From assembly GCA_023416995.1 (NCBI GenBank), contig JAEZGI010000057.1, positions 1 through 64,000 on the forward strand: a stretch of 64,000 nt of DNA. The letters are read 5' to 3'. Under the pieces are notes generated by a model, which saw only the letters and a list, made by a program, of their open reading frames with translations, made no database searches and was not told where the DNA came from. The DNA is from Bacteroidota bacterium (GTDB lineage: Bacteria; Bacteroidota; Bacteroidia; Chitinophagales; Chitinophagaceae). Below, one piece after another: positions 7,462-17,502 of this stretch. A program made the translations under genes and the position numbers. The first letter of the stretch is position 1, and every line of letters starts with the position of its first letter.

Positions 7462-9675
7462 TTACAAGCCTAACTTTTTGATCCGCGATGCCATAGCAGA
7501 TTTGAAAGTTTTCAAACTACTTTTTTCCTGTCGTATGAAACTATTGTCTTCCAGTTTTCCGGTAACAACATTCATCTCTTCTTCGTTTGAGAAAACCATA
7601 CGACGGAAAGGGTTTGAGTAATCCTTGGCTCTTGAATTATAGATTTCATCAACCATCCATTCACGGGTGGCTACACTTTGGGTAAATAACTTTGCGAAAA
7701 CATCATCGCCGGCTTTTTGCAGATTTTCGCCGAACACCACCTTATAAGCCGCCATCGCATGTCGTAATTTATCCTGAGGATATGCTTCAGCCTGTTGTTG
7801 ATAAAATACGTGTATATCATCCCATCCGCGTATGCGACCACTTGTAATACGGGTCATCAGTTTATCTACCGCATCTTGGCGGATGAGCTGCCCGCCTACA
7901 TTTTGCCAAGACATCAAACTGCCGGGTGCAGGCAATTGCATGCGGAGCTCTGCCAGCGATTTGATTTTAGACCGATCCATAAGTTCGGTTACCTGTTGAG
8001 CTGTATAAAGCGCAACAAGTTCTCTGAAGATCCGGTAGGCGGGAAGTACTTTAACTAATATGGTTTTACGTTGCGTGTTCTCAAAACCTGCAGCCGTGAT
8101 CTCAAGATTATTTACTATTTCATTTTGTTCATTCAGCAGTTCCATGCCTGCCTTGCGACTTTCCTGATCTGAAATTGACTTTTCAGGAGCCTGGCTTTTC
8201 AGAAAGGCCAGTCCTGTGAGATGTTGTAACAGGTCGATAGAAGCGACGATTTCGTTTATGGTATCAGGAGCGAGAAAGCTAAACTCAATGGATTGTTTTT
8301 TATAAATCCGGTTATCCCTGTCAACATACTTCCAGGCATTTCTTGCAAGGGCATACATATTATACATGAACCAGTATGCTGGCATGATAACCAGCCGGTC
8401 GTGCGTAAGATCATTACTTACCAGCGAAAAAGGGATCGGGATATTGAGCTCTGCAGGGTAATCGCCTTTTGCAAGGATGGTAAATGACGCGAACCGGGAA
8501 TTATGTTTGAGACTTACACACAGACCGGGCCAGAAACCGCGACCGGCCTGCAATTCACCATCAGGGCTTCTTGAGTTATGGTTAGAGCCAACAGTGGCAC
8601 CTGCTGCCATATTGCTTTGTCCCTCAATCAAAGCTGCACACAAAAAAGAATTGTTGTGGTGTTGTTCATGCGCCGGGAAAATAAGCGAATTCAGCACCTC
8701 GCAACATGAAATCGTTGAATTGTCGCCAAGATAGGAGTTGATAAGCCGTGCCCCATATTTCAACTGGGAAAAGGAAGCGATATAAAAACGTACCGCTTTT
8801 ACACCATAGAAGATCCGGCACCCATAATCAACAATACCGTTTACAAGCTCACAACCTTCACCGATCTGCGATTTCGCTTCTGCAGATGAATTGATCGTGA
8901 CATTTTTAATTTTGTTTGCTCCTTTGATATATGAATCTGTGCCAATGATTACATCTTTGATGATACGACAGTTTTTGATGACAGTACGATCTCCGATAGT
9001 ACCATAGTAACCCCGCCGTAGATCAAAACGTTTTTGTGTGAACTCTTTAAATTTCTCCTGCAGGGCCCGGTTTTCGCGATGGCGCGTCCACAGGTAGGCA
9101 TCACCGGGTAACATACCATCAAAGGGAATGATCTGTCTGCCGCCGTTTTCATTACACACCTGTAACCAGATCCGGATATTTTCATCTTCACCTTCTTTCA
9201 GGATACCGTTACCAAATTTTGCTTTATCCGTGGTGGCGATTTCGCTGACGTTTACTATCATAACATCAGTGCCCACGATATAATGCGACAGGTATTTCAC
9301 ATTATCTATCACAACATTATCACCGAAGTCACAGCTGATGATGGTGCTGTTGTACAAACCCACCGGCCGTTTCAGGTTATGAAACTCGAGATAAAGCGGC
9401 TCCAGTTTTCCGATGCGGACAAGTCCATAGAACTTGCAGTTCTGAACCAATTCAGGATTAAATGCATCAGAAACAAGGATCCGGTTCCAGTCATCTGATG
9501 TGTTCCGGTTCCTGACCAGCATCTCAATTTCATAAGCAGTAAGATGCCGGTAAGTAATACCGTTATCATTCTGTTGATTGCGCAGGTAGTATTCCTTTTT
9601 ACCTTTCGGCAGATACTCAGGTGCTATGAAATTATACCCGAGTGTATGAACGGGACTTCGTTTGATGATATTCAT
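7462..9675 (-). CDS. DUF4954 family protein (left-handed beta-helix, acyl/nucleotidyl-transferase-like)
   Basis: A 737-residue protein assigned to DUF4954. Residues about 90-410 are a hexapeptide-repeat left-handed beta-helix (TIGDRTVIKNCRIIKDVI, IGEGCELVNG, YGARLINSYLGDNS). It contains conserved-looking histidine patches (PAHEQHHNNSF, GSNHNSR). The C-terminal 300 residues look mainly helical. It starts six bases after the stop of glmS, so the two are co-transcribed. Hexapeptide helices are used by sugar-nucleotide acyl- and nucleotidyltransferases, so a role in amino-sugar metabolism is a reasonable inference; no reaction is established for this family to my knowledge. Confidence 0.75.
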   Translation of the reverse strand: MNIIKRSPVHTLGYNFIAPEYLPKGKKEYYLRNQQNDNGITYRHLTAYEIEMLVRNRNTSDDWNRILVSDAFNPELVQNCKFYGLVRIGKLEPLYLEFHNLKRPVGLYNSTIISCDFGDNVVIDNVKYLSHYIVGTDVMIVNVSEIATTDKAKFGNGILKEGEDENIRIWLQVCNENGGRQIIPFDGMLPGDAYLWTRHRENRALQEKFKEFTQKRFDLRRGYYGTIGDRTVIKNCRIIKDVIIGTDSYIKGANKIKNVTINSSAEAKSQIGEGCELVNGIVDYGCRIFYGVKAVRFYIASFSQLKYGARLINSYLGDNSTISCCEVLNSLIFPAHEQHHNNSFLCAALIEGQSNMAAGATVGSNHNSRSPDGELQAGRGFWPGLCVSLKHNSRFASFTILAKGDYPAELNIPIPFSLVSNDLTHDRLVIMPAYWFMYNMYALARNAWKYVDRDNRIYKKQSIEFSFLAPDTINEIVASIDLLQHLTGLAFLKSQAPEKSISDQESRKAGMELLNEQNEIVNNLEITAAGFENTQRKTILVKVLPAYRIFRELVALYTAQQVTELMDRSKIKSLAELRMQLPAPGSLMSWQNVGGQLIRQDAVDKLMTRITSGRIRGWDDIHVFYQQQAEAYPQDKLRHAMAAYKVVFGENLQKAGDDVFAKLFTQSVATREWMVDEIYNSRAKDYSNPFRRMVFSNEEEMNVVTGKLEDNSFIRQEKSSLKTFKSAMASRIKKLGL

Positions 9676-9681
9676 ACTGCG

Positions 9682-11517
9682 CTATTCGACTGTGACTGAT
9701 TTCGCGAGATTTCTGGGTTTATCTACATCCAAACCTTTAGCTACACCTATGTAGTATGCAAGCAACTGCATAGGCACAACGCTGATCATTGGAGCCACAA
9801 GTTCATCAGCCTCGGGAACCACGATCACATCATCTGCCAGGTTGGTGACCACATCATCACCCTCGGTGATCACAGCAATTACTTTCCCTTTGCGGGCTTT
9901 GATCTCCTGCATATTGCTTACAATCTTCTCATGGTAAGAATCTTTTGTTGCAATAAATACAACGGGCAGGTTCTCATCTACCAGTGCAATGGGACCATGT
10001 TTCATTTCTGCTGCAGGATAACCTTCAGCATGTATGTACGAGATTTCCTTGAGCTTTAGTGCTCCTTCAAGAGCCACAGGGAAATTATAGCCGCGACCGA
10101 GGTACAGGAAGTTCGACGCGTCTTTATATTTCTCAGCAAGTTCACGTATCTGCTCATCAAGTAATAAGGCTGATTTTACTTTGTCGGGCACTTCATGCAA
10201 CTGGTTAAGAAGATGCATAAAACGTTTGTTATCTATAGTACCCTTTTCATGTGCAATTTTCAAAGCAATCATTGTTAGCACAGCCAGTTGCGCGGTAAAA
10301 GCTTTTGTGCTGGCTACACCTATTTCCGGACCGGCGTGCGTATATGCGCCGGCGTTAGATACACGTGCAATAGATGAACCCACCACATTCACCACACCAA
10401 AAATTATGGCTCCCTGCTCTTTCGCTCTTTCAATGGCTACAAGGGTATCTGCGGTTTCACCGCTTTGTGATACGGCAATAATTACATCGCCCGGATTTAT
10501 AATGGGATTTCTGTACCTGAATTCTGATGCATATTCTACTTCTACCGGGATGCGGCACAGTTCTTCTATAATGTATTCTGCAACCAAACCCGCATGCCAG
10601 CTTGTACCACATGCCACAATCATGATACGGCTCGCGTTTTTCAACTGTTCAATATTGTTCTGCACACCGGCCATAGTAATGGTGCCTCCAATTTCATCTA
10701 AACGGCCACGCAAACAGTCGAAGATGGTATCAGGCTGTTCAAAGATCTCTTTGAGCATAAAGTGATCATAACCTCCCTTTTCAATTGCAGCAAGTTCAAT
10801 ATCGAGCTTTTGAATGAAGGGTGTCACCTTAACGTTACCGAGGTTTTTTAAAATGAGTTCTTCTGGTCGTATGATGGCCAGTTCATAATCATTCACATAT
10901 ACTACTTCCTTGGTGTATTCAATGATGGGTGAGGCATCCGAAGCCAGGAAATGTTCACCTTTACCCACGCCTATAACCAGCGGGCTTCCTTTACGGGCCG
11001 CAATTAATGTGTCGGGATTATCTTCATCAATCACCACTATCACATAGGCTCCTGTTACGCGTTTTAATGCAACCCGTATCGCTTCTTCAAGGGAACATTC
11101 ATTTTTTTCCTGGATGTCTTCAATAAATTTCAACAATACCTCGGTATCCGTATCACTGGTAAACTGGTAGCCCTTTTTTATGAGCTCACTTTTTAGCTGT
11201 GCGTAGTTTTCGATGATGCCATTGTGAATCATCGCCAGTTTGCCGTTGGCAGATGTATGAGGGTGTGCGTTTCTGTCGCTTGGCTCACCGTGTGTGGCCC
11301 ATCTCGTATGACCAATACCGATAGTAGCATGAACATCTTTGCCCATAAGTGAGTTTTCGAGTTCTGCAACCTTTCCTTTTTTCTTATGCACCTTCAGCCC
11401 GCCATTCAACAGCGCAACCCCGGCGCTGTCATATCCACGGTATTCAAGTCTTTTGAGTCCTTTCAGAATAACCGGGTATGCTTCCCGGTGACCAATATAA
11501 GCTACAATTCCACACAT
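9682..11517 (-). CDS. glmS: Glutamine-fructose-6-phosphate aminotransferase (isomerizing)
   Basis: A 611-residue enzyme making glucosamine-6-phosphate from fructose-6-phosphate and glutamine, the first step towards UDP-GlcNAc for peptidoglycan and lipid A. The N-terminal glutaminase begins MCGIVAYIGHREAYPVILKG, with Cys2 as nucleophile, and has HTRWATHGEPSDRNAHPH. Two SIS sugar-isomerase domains follow (CGTSWHAGLVAEY, AVSQSGETADTLVA), and the C-terminus is the conserved LAKSVTVE. Length is typical. The 120-base leader shows no glmS-ribozyme consensus that I can recognise. It is followed by DUF4954. Confidence 0.98.
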   Translation of the reverse strand: MCGIVAYIGHREAYPVILKGLKRLEYRGYDSAGVALLNGGLKVHKKKGKVAELENSLMGKDVHATIGIGHTRWATHGEPSDRNAHPHTSANGKLAMIHNGIIENYAQLKSELIKKGYQFTSDTDTEVLLKFIEDIQEKNECSLEEAIRVALKRVTGAYVIVVIDEDNPDTLIAARKGSPLVIGVGKGEHFLASDASPIIEYTKEVVYVNDYELAIIRPEELILKNLGNVKVTPFIQKLDIELAAIEKGGYDHFMLKEIFEQPDTIFDCLRGRLDEIGGTITMAGVQNNIEQLKNASRIMIVACGTSWHAGLVAEYIIEELCRIPVEVEYASEFRYRNPIINPGDVIIAVSQSGETADTLVAIERAKEQGAIIFGVVNVVGSSIARVSNAGAYTHAGPEIGVASTKAFTAQLAVLTMIALKIAHEKGTIDNKRFMHLLNQLHEVPDKVKSALLLDEQIRELAEKYKDASNFLYLGRGYNFPVALEGALKLKEISYIHAEGYPAAEMKHGPIALVDENLPVVFIATKDSYHEKIVSNMQEIKARKGKVIAVITEGDDVVTNLADDVIVVPEADELVAPMISVVPMQLLAYYIGVAKGLDVDKPRNLAKSVTVE

Positions 11518-11639
11518 GATTTTCTGTTTTAAAGTTGAATGACGGGCAACCGCGCTCCCGGATAAATATCCTATAAAATATTAATATAGGCGATGGTAAC
11601 CTGGCCTCGTTGTACTAAAAACCGGAACAATAGCCACTA

Positions 11640-14057
11640 TCAGGGCTTTTTAAGCTGTAGTTCAAATAATTTCAAAATGCGTTTGTATTCGTCTGTCCAG
11701 CTACTGGGTTCAACAAATCCGTGGTCCTCTACGGGGTATACAGCTAGTTCCCAGTTATCTTTTTTAAGTTCAATTAACCGCTGGCTCAGGCGCACGATAT
11801 CCTGGAAATGTACATTTACATCAACCATGCCATGACACATCAACAGGTGGCCCTGTAATCCTTCTGCATAATAAATTGGCGAACTGCGGCGATAGGCGAT
11901 ACTGTCGGTGAATGGTTCATTCAGAATATTCGACGTATATCCATGATTGTAATGCGCCCAGTCGGTAACTGACCTTAAGGCTGCACCGGCTTCAAATACG
12001 CCGGGTTTGGTAAACATCGCCATCAACGTAATAAATCCGCCGTAAGAACCACCATAAATACCGATGCGTTTTGGATTCACGCCATGTTTTTCGACCAGGT
12101 ATTTGGCTCCATCCACATGATCATCCAGATCTTTGCCCCCCATGAATCGATAGATACCCGTGCGTACATCACGTCCGTAACCTGCGCTGCCGCGATAGTC
12201 GATGTCGAGTACGGTGTAGCCCTGGTCGGCCAGCAGATTATGAAACATGTATTCACGGAAGTAGCTGCTCCACCATTTGTGTGCATTCTGAAGATAACCT
12301 GCGCCATGAACAAAAACGACTGCTGGTGCGGATGCATGCGCTTTGGCAGGTTTGTATAATCGGGCATAAACAGTTGCACCGTCGCTGGCCGTAAAGGTCA
12401 CAACTTCCGGTTCCCGCCATTTATAAGAAGCAAATTCAGCCGACTGTGCCAATGTTGTAATTTGTTTAGGAACGCTGCCTGCTTTTGCGGGCTGCAGATA
12501 TAGTTCCCATGGTTTATTGCTATAAGAATGCAATACTGCGATCGACTTTTCATCCGGAGAAATACTCACCTGGTTAGCCCCCGTCATGGATGTGAGTTTT
12601 TCGCGTTTACCACCGGTGATGGCTACCCGATAAAGATGTTGTTCACCCGGATGTACCTCATTCGTGATAATATAAAAATGTTTTTTATCAGTAGATAATT
12701 GAGTACGTTGTACCTCAAAATTACCACTGGTAATAGCCGTTTTTTGTTTGGTAGCGACGTTCACAACATACAGGTGTGAATAACCAGTTGCTTCACTCTG
12801 GAACCAGAAATTATCCTCATCCAGCCACTGGTTGCTGGCACCTGCAAATGAAAAACTTACGCCGGGTCCACCGATCCAGGCTTCATCACGCTGGCGATCC
12901 AGCAGTTCAAGCTGACCGGTTTCACCATCAAGTTTCATGAGCCAACGGTCCTTATTATCCTGTGCACGGATGTCAAGCACACCATGTTTACCGGATGGTG
13001 ACCAGAAGGGCCCGTTAAAGGTAACGACGCGAGGTGTTTTGCGTTTTGCAGTATCACGGCCAGGATAGTCTTTGCTGTAATCGGGCAGGTCGGTGATGCC
13101 TGGAATGTTGTTTGTTCGCACTTGTATCACGGTGTCTTTCCGCGTATCAAATACGTAAAATTCAAAGCTCCCTGCAGGTGCTCCTACCTTTGTTCTGCCG
13201 GGAATATCAGTGGTAAAGCCCGACTCAGTTACAAAATCCGGGATGATGGTATTTGTTGCCCCGGTAGGCGCCTTATACAAACGGTAAGTTACATACCTTC
13301 CATCAGGACTAATAGTAAGACCCGACATCATTTTGTCCTGCGTAGAGATAAGACGCAGTGTTGCCGACCTGGGTTGTGACCTTGTCCATTTGTCGCTTTT
13401 GGCACGCTCTTCTTTGCGTTCCCGTAATACTTCAAATAAATCAAGTTGTTCTTTCTTTAGTGCTTTTTCCTGCGGGTTGTTGGCCTGTGTTTCCCTGCCG
13501 GCACCGCGACCCTGCGGCCCTCTTGCCGGGACGTCGTTACCGGAGTTGCCCCGAACTATATTAGTCAGTTGTACCGTTGTGCCATCAACAAGATCAAAAG
13601 CATAAAGGTTTTGATTTCTTGTATAAACGACCCTTGTATCGTTATTTAAAAACTGGGGATTGGATTCAAACTCTACGGTTTGCGTGATGGTTCTGATTTT
13701 ACCCGTTTTGATGTCTGCAAAAAAGATGTCGCCATTTTTAGCATACACATAAGCGCTGCGTTTTTTATTGTAGGTGGGTGCCTGTGCGTTCAAAGTATTC
13801 TGGCGCAATTCATAATCCGCTTTCCGGGGTGTGTTATCTGCCAGGGTAATATAGTATAAAGAGTCGTTGTCTGACCTGTCGGGGTTCCAGCTAAAGAAAA
13901 GATATTTACCATCAGCGCTCCAATAAGGATTTGAGGGTGAACTGCCGATCCATTTTGGATCGCGCATGATTTTCTCTACACTTAGTTCTTTAAGATCCTG
14001 GCCAAAACAGTTGGTTACGATAAAGGTGATTAACAGTTGGGTTAAAAGTTTTCTCAT
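11640..14057 (-). CDS. S9 family prolyl-oligopeptidase/DPP-IV-like exported peptidase
   Basis: An 805-residue serine peptidase with a signal peptide (MRKLLTQLLITFIVTNCFGQ). An N-terminal beta-propeller of about 500 residues carries repeated WSADGKYL and ISPDGRYV-type blades. The alpha/beta-hydrolase domain has Ser671 in GGSYGG, Asp746 in GMVDVNV and His779 in EDHGF, so the triad is complete. It probably clips dipeptides from peptides in the periplasm. It begins five bases after the stop of mgtE, so it should share its transcript. A Gly/Arg-rich stretch (GNDVPARGPQGRGAGRET) lies in one propeller loop. Confidence 0.93.
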   Translation of the reverse strand: MRKLLTQLLITFIVTNCFGQDLKELSVEKIMRDPKWIGSSPSNPYWSADGKYLFFSWNPDRSDNDSLYYITLADNTPRKADYELRQNTLNAQAPTYNKKRSAYVYAKNGDIFFADIKTGKIRTITQTVEFESNPQFLNNDTRVVYTRNQNLYAFDLVDGTTVQLTNIVRGNSGNDVPARGPQGRGAGRETQANNPQEKALKKEQLDLFEVLRERKEERAKSDKWTRSQPRSATLRLISTQDKMMSGLTISPDGRYVTYRLYKAPTGATNTIIPDFVTESGFTTDIPGRTKVGAPAGSFEFYVFDTRKDTVIQVRTNNIPGITDLPDYSKDYPGRDTAKRKTPRVVTFNGPFWSPSGKHGVLDIRAQDNKDRWLMKLDGETGQLELLDRQRDEAWIGGPGVSFSFAGASNQWLDEDNFWFQSEATGYSHLYVVNVATKQKTAITSGNFEVQRTQLSTDKKHFYIITNEVHPGEQHLYRVAITGGKREKLTSMTGANQVSISPDEKSIAVLHSYSNKPWELYLQPAKAGSVPKQITTLAQSAEFASYKWREPEVVTFTASDGATVYARLYKPAKAHASAPAVVFVHGAGYLQNAHKWWSSYFREYMFHNLLADQGYTVLDIDYRGSAGYGRDVRTGIYRFMGGKDLDDHVDGAKYLVEKHGVNPKRIGIYGGSYGGFITLMAMFTKPGVFEAGAALRSVTDWAHYNHGYTSNILNEPFTDSIAYRRSSPIYYAEGLQGHLLMCHGMVDVNVHFQDIVRLSQRLIELKKDNWELAVYPVEDHGFVEPSSWTDEYKRILKLFELQLKKP

Positions 14058-14062
14058 AATTG

Positions 14063-15451
14063 TTATAGTAATATTCCTTGCATGAAAAAATAAGCCATTG
14101 AAAAATAAATGATAAGACCGGTAACGTCAACAAGCGTTGCGACAAACGGTGCTGAAGAGGTAGCGGGGTCGGCACCAGCCTTTTTTAGTATGATGGGCAA
14201 CATGGATCCCGAAACGGTTCCCCACAACACAACGCCGATAAGGGAGAACCCTACCGTTAATCCTATCAGCATAGTGTGTTCGCCATAGCTGTTAAACACA
14301 CTGTTCCATACAACAACACGGAGAAAACCAACTATGCCGAGCACAGTGCCCAGTAACGTTCCACTGACCAGTTCGCGTCGCATAACGCGCCACCAGTCGC
14401 TGACATGGATTTCTCCTACAGCCATCGCCTGGATGATAAGTGTAGAAGCCTGTGATCCGCTATTACCACCGCTTGAGATGATCAGTGGAACAAACAGGGC
14501 CAGTACAACGGCCTTTGCGATCTCATCTTCAAAAAAACCCATTGCTGTTGCCGTAAGCATCTCACCAACAAAAAGAACTGCCAGCCAAACAACCCTTTTT
14601 TTAAAAAGTTTCATGATGGGCATTTCGAGATAAGGTTCGTCCAGTGCTTCCGTACCACCTATTTTCTGCATGTCTTCACTGAATTCCTCATTAGCTACCC
14701 ACAATACGTCGTCGATGGTAACGATACCCAACAAAATATTTTTGTCGTCAACCACGGGCAGCGCCACCCGATTGTTCATTTTGAAGATCTGGTTGGCTAC
14801 TTCCTGGTCGTCATTGACATTCAGTGTGATCGAGCGATTATCGATCAGGTCACCAACATGTTTATCGGGGCTTGCCAGGATGATTTCACGGATCCGGATA
14901 TCATCTACAAATTCGCCCTTATCGTTCACTACATAAATTACGTCGATTGTTTCCCGTTCTTTTCCTACTTCTCGGATGTATTCCAACACTTCCTGTACGG
15001 TCCAATCTACCTGCACCGAAATATAATCGGGTGTCATCAACCGGCCAACGCTGGCTTCAGGATACCCAAGCAAAGACAAAGTAACGCGCCGCTCTTCGGG
15101 CTCGAGCAGTTTGATCAGTTCTTTTACCACCTCGCTGGGTAGTTCCTCGAGGAAAGAAGTACGGTCATCCGCAGGAAGTTCATTCAGTAACTCTGCAGTT
15201 TTGAAAGGCGGGAGTTCCTGAATCACCGCTTTCTGTGTGGAAACATCCAGTATCTTAAATACGCTTGCAGCACGGTGCACACTCATGTTGCTGACAATGC
15301 TTCCCTCGTACTCAGGATATTCGTAGATCAGCTCAGCTACATCACTGATATTTTGTTGATTCAGATATTCCCGTATCCGAAGTACATCTTCATTGCGAAT
15401 AACTTCCAGGAACTCCTCCAGCAGTGTTTCTTTATCTGTTTCCAGTGCCAT
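14063..15451 (-). CDS. mgtE: Magnesium transporter MgtE
   Basis: A 462-residue Mg2+ channel of the inner membrane. It has the acidic N-terminal superhelical domain (ELPPFKTAELLNELPADDRT, residues 75-130). A pair of CBS domains follows (residues 135-255, with GIVTIDDVLWV) and forms the Mg2+-sensing gate. Five transmembrane helices come last, with GGNSGSQASTL in the pore region and SAPFVATLVDVTGLIIYF near the end. All parts expected for gating are present. It is first in an apparent two-gene unit with the S9 peptidase. Confidence 0.96.
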   Translation of the reverse strand: MALETDKETLLEEFLEVIRNEDVLRIREYLNQQNISDVAELIYEYPEYEGSIVSNMSVHRAASVFKILDVSTQKAVIQELPPFKTAELLNELPADDRTSFLEELPSEVVKELIKLLEPEERRVTLSLLGYPEASVGRLMTPDYISVQVDWTVQEVLEYIREVGKERETIDVIYVVNDKGEFVDDIRIREIILASPDKHVGDLIDNRSITLNVNDDQEVANQIFKMNNRVALPVVDDKNILLGIVTIDDVLWVANEEFSEDMQKIGGTEALDEPYLEMPIMKLFKKRVVWLAVLFVGEMLTATAMGFFEDEIAKAVVLALFVPLIISSGGNSGSQASTLIIQAMAVGEIHVSDWWRVMRRELVSGTLLGTVLGIVGFLRVVVWNSVFNSYGEHTMLIGLTVGFSLIGVVLWGTVSGSMLPIILKKAGADPATSSAPFVATLVDVTGLIIYFSMAYFFMQGILL

Positions 15452-15570
15452 TCTCTGTTTATCGGTTTCTATATTTAACTTTCCGGCAGTTATTCGGATA
15501 AAGTTAACGATAAGAGTCCAAGGATGCAGAATGCGGGGCTTTTTTCCGTGGCCCGCATAAAATTGAAACT

Positions 15571-15954
15571 ATGATTTTACCGGCATTGTATATTGGGCCA
15601 ACAGCACAAATGGGACGTGGCGTATTTACCCGCGAGGAGCTGGAGGCAGGCACTATTATTGAAATTTCACCGGTTATTGTTATGAATGCCGATGATCGCA
15701 AGCTGATCGATCAGACCTTATTGCATGATTATATTTTTGAATGGGGCGATGAAGTGGATCAATGTTGTATGGCACTTGGGTACATACCCATTTACAATCA
15801 TTCATACCAATCGAATTGTGAATACGATATGGATTATGATGAAGAAACAATGACCATCAAAACCGTGCGGCCTGTAAAAGCCGGCGAAGAATTATTTATC
15901 AATTATAATGGCGACTGGAACAATACGAAACCAGTTTGGTTTGATGTGAAGTAA
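15571..15954 (+). CDS. Small SET-domain protein (putative protein-lysine methyltransferase)
   Basis: A 127-residue protein that is essentially one SET domain. It shows the family signatures in order: GRGVF near the N-terminus, YNHSYQSNCEY (the NHS..NC motif of the SAM site), and GEELFINYNGDW, containing the catalytic Tyr region. SET enzymes transfer methyl from SAM to lysine in proteins. No pre- or post-SET zinc module is present. It stands alone on the plus strand and ends three bases from a convergent gene. The target protein is unknown. Confidence 0.87.
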   Translation: MILPALYIGPTAQMGRGVFTREELEAGTIIEISPVIVMNADDRKLIDQTLLHDYIFEWGDEVDQCCMALGYIPIYNHSYQSNCEYDMDYDEETMTIKTVRPVKAGEELFINYNGDWNNTKPVWFDVK

Positions 15955-15957
15955 TTA

Positions 15958-17385
15958 TCAGAACGCAAATTTTCCGGCAGGCACACTGCCAACTACGGCG
16001 ATACTTCCCTCAACATAAACCTGGATCTGTATCGTTTCTTTTTGAGAAAGCAGACCAACTATCCTGAACTGATTAAACCTGCCGACAGTGCTTAGCCAAT
16101 CGTTCAATGGTTGGTTCATCCTTTTCTCGATCTCCGTTTTGTTTTTTTCGATCAGGGCGGCAAGGTCCAAAACCGATTGATCCTGCAGTTGTTTCATGAT
16201 CCTTTTTCTAAACAAACCTTTTGCAATGTTAACCAGCATATCTTTTGAATCAACTGAAAAGGTTATATCAGGCATTGAGATCACCTGGCGCACTGTGTCA
16301 AGCACCGGTGTGCCTTTCAGCCGGAGCATGCCTGATTTGTAGCCTGAGAACTTCACATCAACGCTTACTTTACCGTCATCACTTCCACCTAACAAAACTT
16401 CTTTGATCACAAATGTTTTTCCATCAACATCAAATGGTTTGTTACGGAGACTGTCATTCAACAGTTCGGAAAGTGATCTATAGCTGTAAACAGTATTCAG
16501 ATAAGTAGCGATCCCACTGTTGTTTTCGGTGTTTGTAAAAGCCGGTAAATAAGCTGGTGTAGTGATAGCTAAACTGTCGGATGAAAATTCGGGTTTGCCA
16601 TTGAAGCCTACCGAAAATACAAGACTATCGTTTCTATAGTTGAATTTGCCAAGACGCAGCAGTGAAGGATTCAGGTTGAGAAAACCATATTTGCTGACCG
16701 GAACCACGCGGTTGCCCGTGTTTCTCCAGGCGGTGAGCAATTCATTGCCATTGAGTGTTTGCACAAATTGGTCGAAAGTGCCGCAATACGCTTCTACAGA
16801 TGAACGAATGCTATCCATTATTTCCGCCGTCATATCTGTCTGCAAAATTGAAACGGTGCATTTATCGCGTGGTACAAGTTTGTTCAGCACGGTGCGGGTC
16901 TGAACCTGGTAGCGGGGAAGTACTGAAAGGTTTGAAGTAATATTTACATCCACTCTTCTTAAAGGTTCGTTTCCGAACCCGCAACTGCCCGACACCCAGG
17001 GTGCAACCTGTTTGCCAAATGCACAGACAGATTTACTGCCGGCGATCTGGTAGTTGCCTGTAAATGCGAGGTTCACTTTGTTGTCTACACAGGTAATGGT
17101 CAGCGGCGAGCGTATAAAACGGTATTTGTAGCGGAAGTCGCAGCTTGTCTGCAGGTAAGCTGGCCAGTTTTCTGATGTGAATTCTTTTGCCATCATGGAA
17201 TCCATCTGCCGGAGCAGTGGTTTTATGTACAACCTGACCGGGATGTTGATCTGTGACATTGGTAAGGCGGGAAGTGCGGCTGCCTTCGGTGGTTCCTGTG
17301 GGGCAAGAGCGGTTTTTTTGGGTGCCGAACAGGCAAATAAGATGCTGACGAAGACGCAACAACACAGGTATTTAATAAGCTTCAT
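15958..17385 (-). CDS. DUF4403 family lipoprotein
   Basis: A 475-residue protein with a lipoprotein signal (CCCVFVSILFACSAPKK; lipobox ending LFAC). The rest matches the DUF4403 family of Bacteroidota by length and by patterns such as INIPVRLYIKPLLRQMD near the N-terminus and RKRIMKQLQDQSVLDLAALI in the last third. It probably sits on a membrane facing the periplasm. The fold could be lipid-binding (inference). It is convergent with the SET gene. Confidence 0.75.
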   Translation of the reverse strand: MKLIKYLCCCVFVSILFACSAPKKTALAPQEPPKAAALPALPMSQINIPVRLYIKPLLRQMDSMMAKEFTSENWPAYLQTSCDFRYKYRFIRSPLTITCVDNKVNLAFTGNYQIAGSKSVCAFGKQVAPWVSGSCGFGNEPLRRVDVNITSNLSVLPRYQVQTRTVLNKLVPRDKCTVSILQTDMTAEIMDSIRSSVEAYCGTFDQFVQTLNGNELLTAWRNTGNRVVPVSKYGFLNLNPSLLRLGKFNYRNDSLVFSVGFNGKPEFSSDSLAITTPAYLPAFTNTENNSGIATYLNTVYSYRSLSELLNDSLRNKPFDVDGKTFVIKEVLLGGSDDGKVSVDVKFSGYKSGMLRLKGTPVLDTVRQVISMPDITFSVDSKDMLVNIAKGLFRKRIMKQLQDQSVLDLAALIEKNKTEIEKRMNQPLNDWLSTVGRFNQFRIVGLLSQKETIQIQVYVEGSIAVVGSVPAGKFAF

Positions 17386-17478
17386 TCCTTGGAATCGGGG
17401 ATTTTGATGCGCAAATTAGTGAATGTTAAACGCGGTTTTTGTTAATTTAATATGTACCCTTCCTGCGGCAGGGGTTGG

Positions 17479-17486
17479 TATATTTG
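17479..17486 (+). promoter_or_regulatory. Putative -7 promoter element for the GH43 gene
   Basis: TATATTTG matches TAnnTTTG. It lies 16 bases before ATG 17503 and downstream of an in-frame ATG at 17452, which supports 17503 as the true start. No -33 TTTG is seen at the right spacing. Confidence 0.55.
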
Positions 17487-17502
17487 TAGTCACGATTCAG
17501 CT

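Noticed and set aside
10181..10765. A 194-residue plus-strand frame inside glmS
   Set aside because: It is Ser/Thr-rich antisense sequence of a fully conserved enzyme. No signal or domain supports it.
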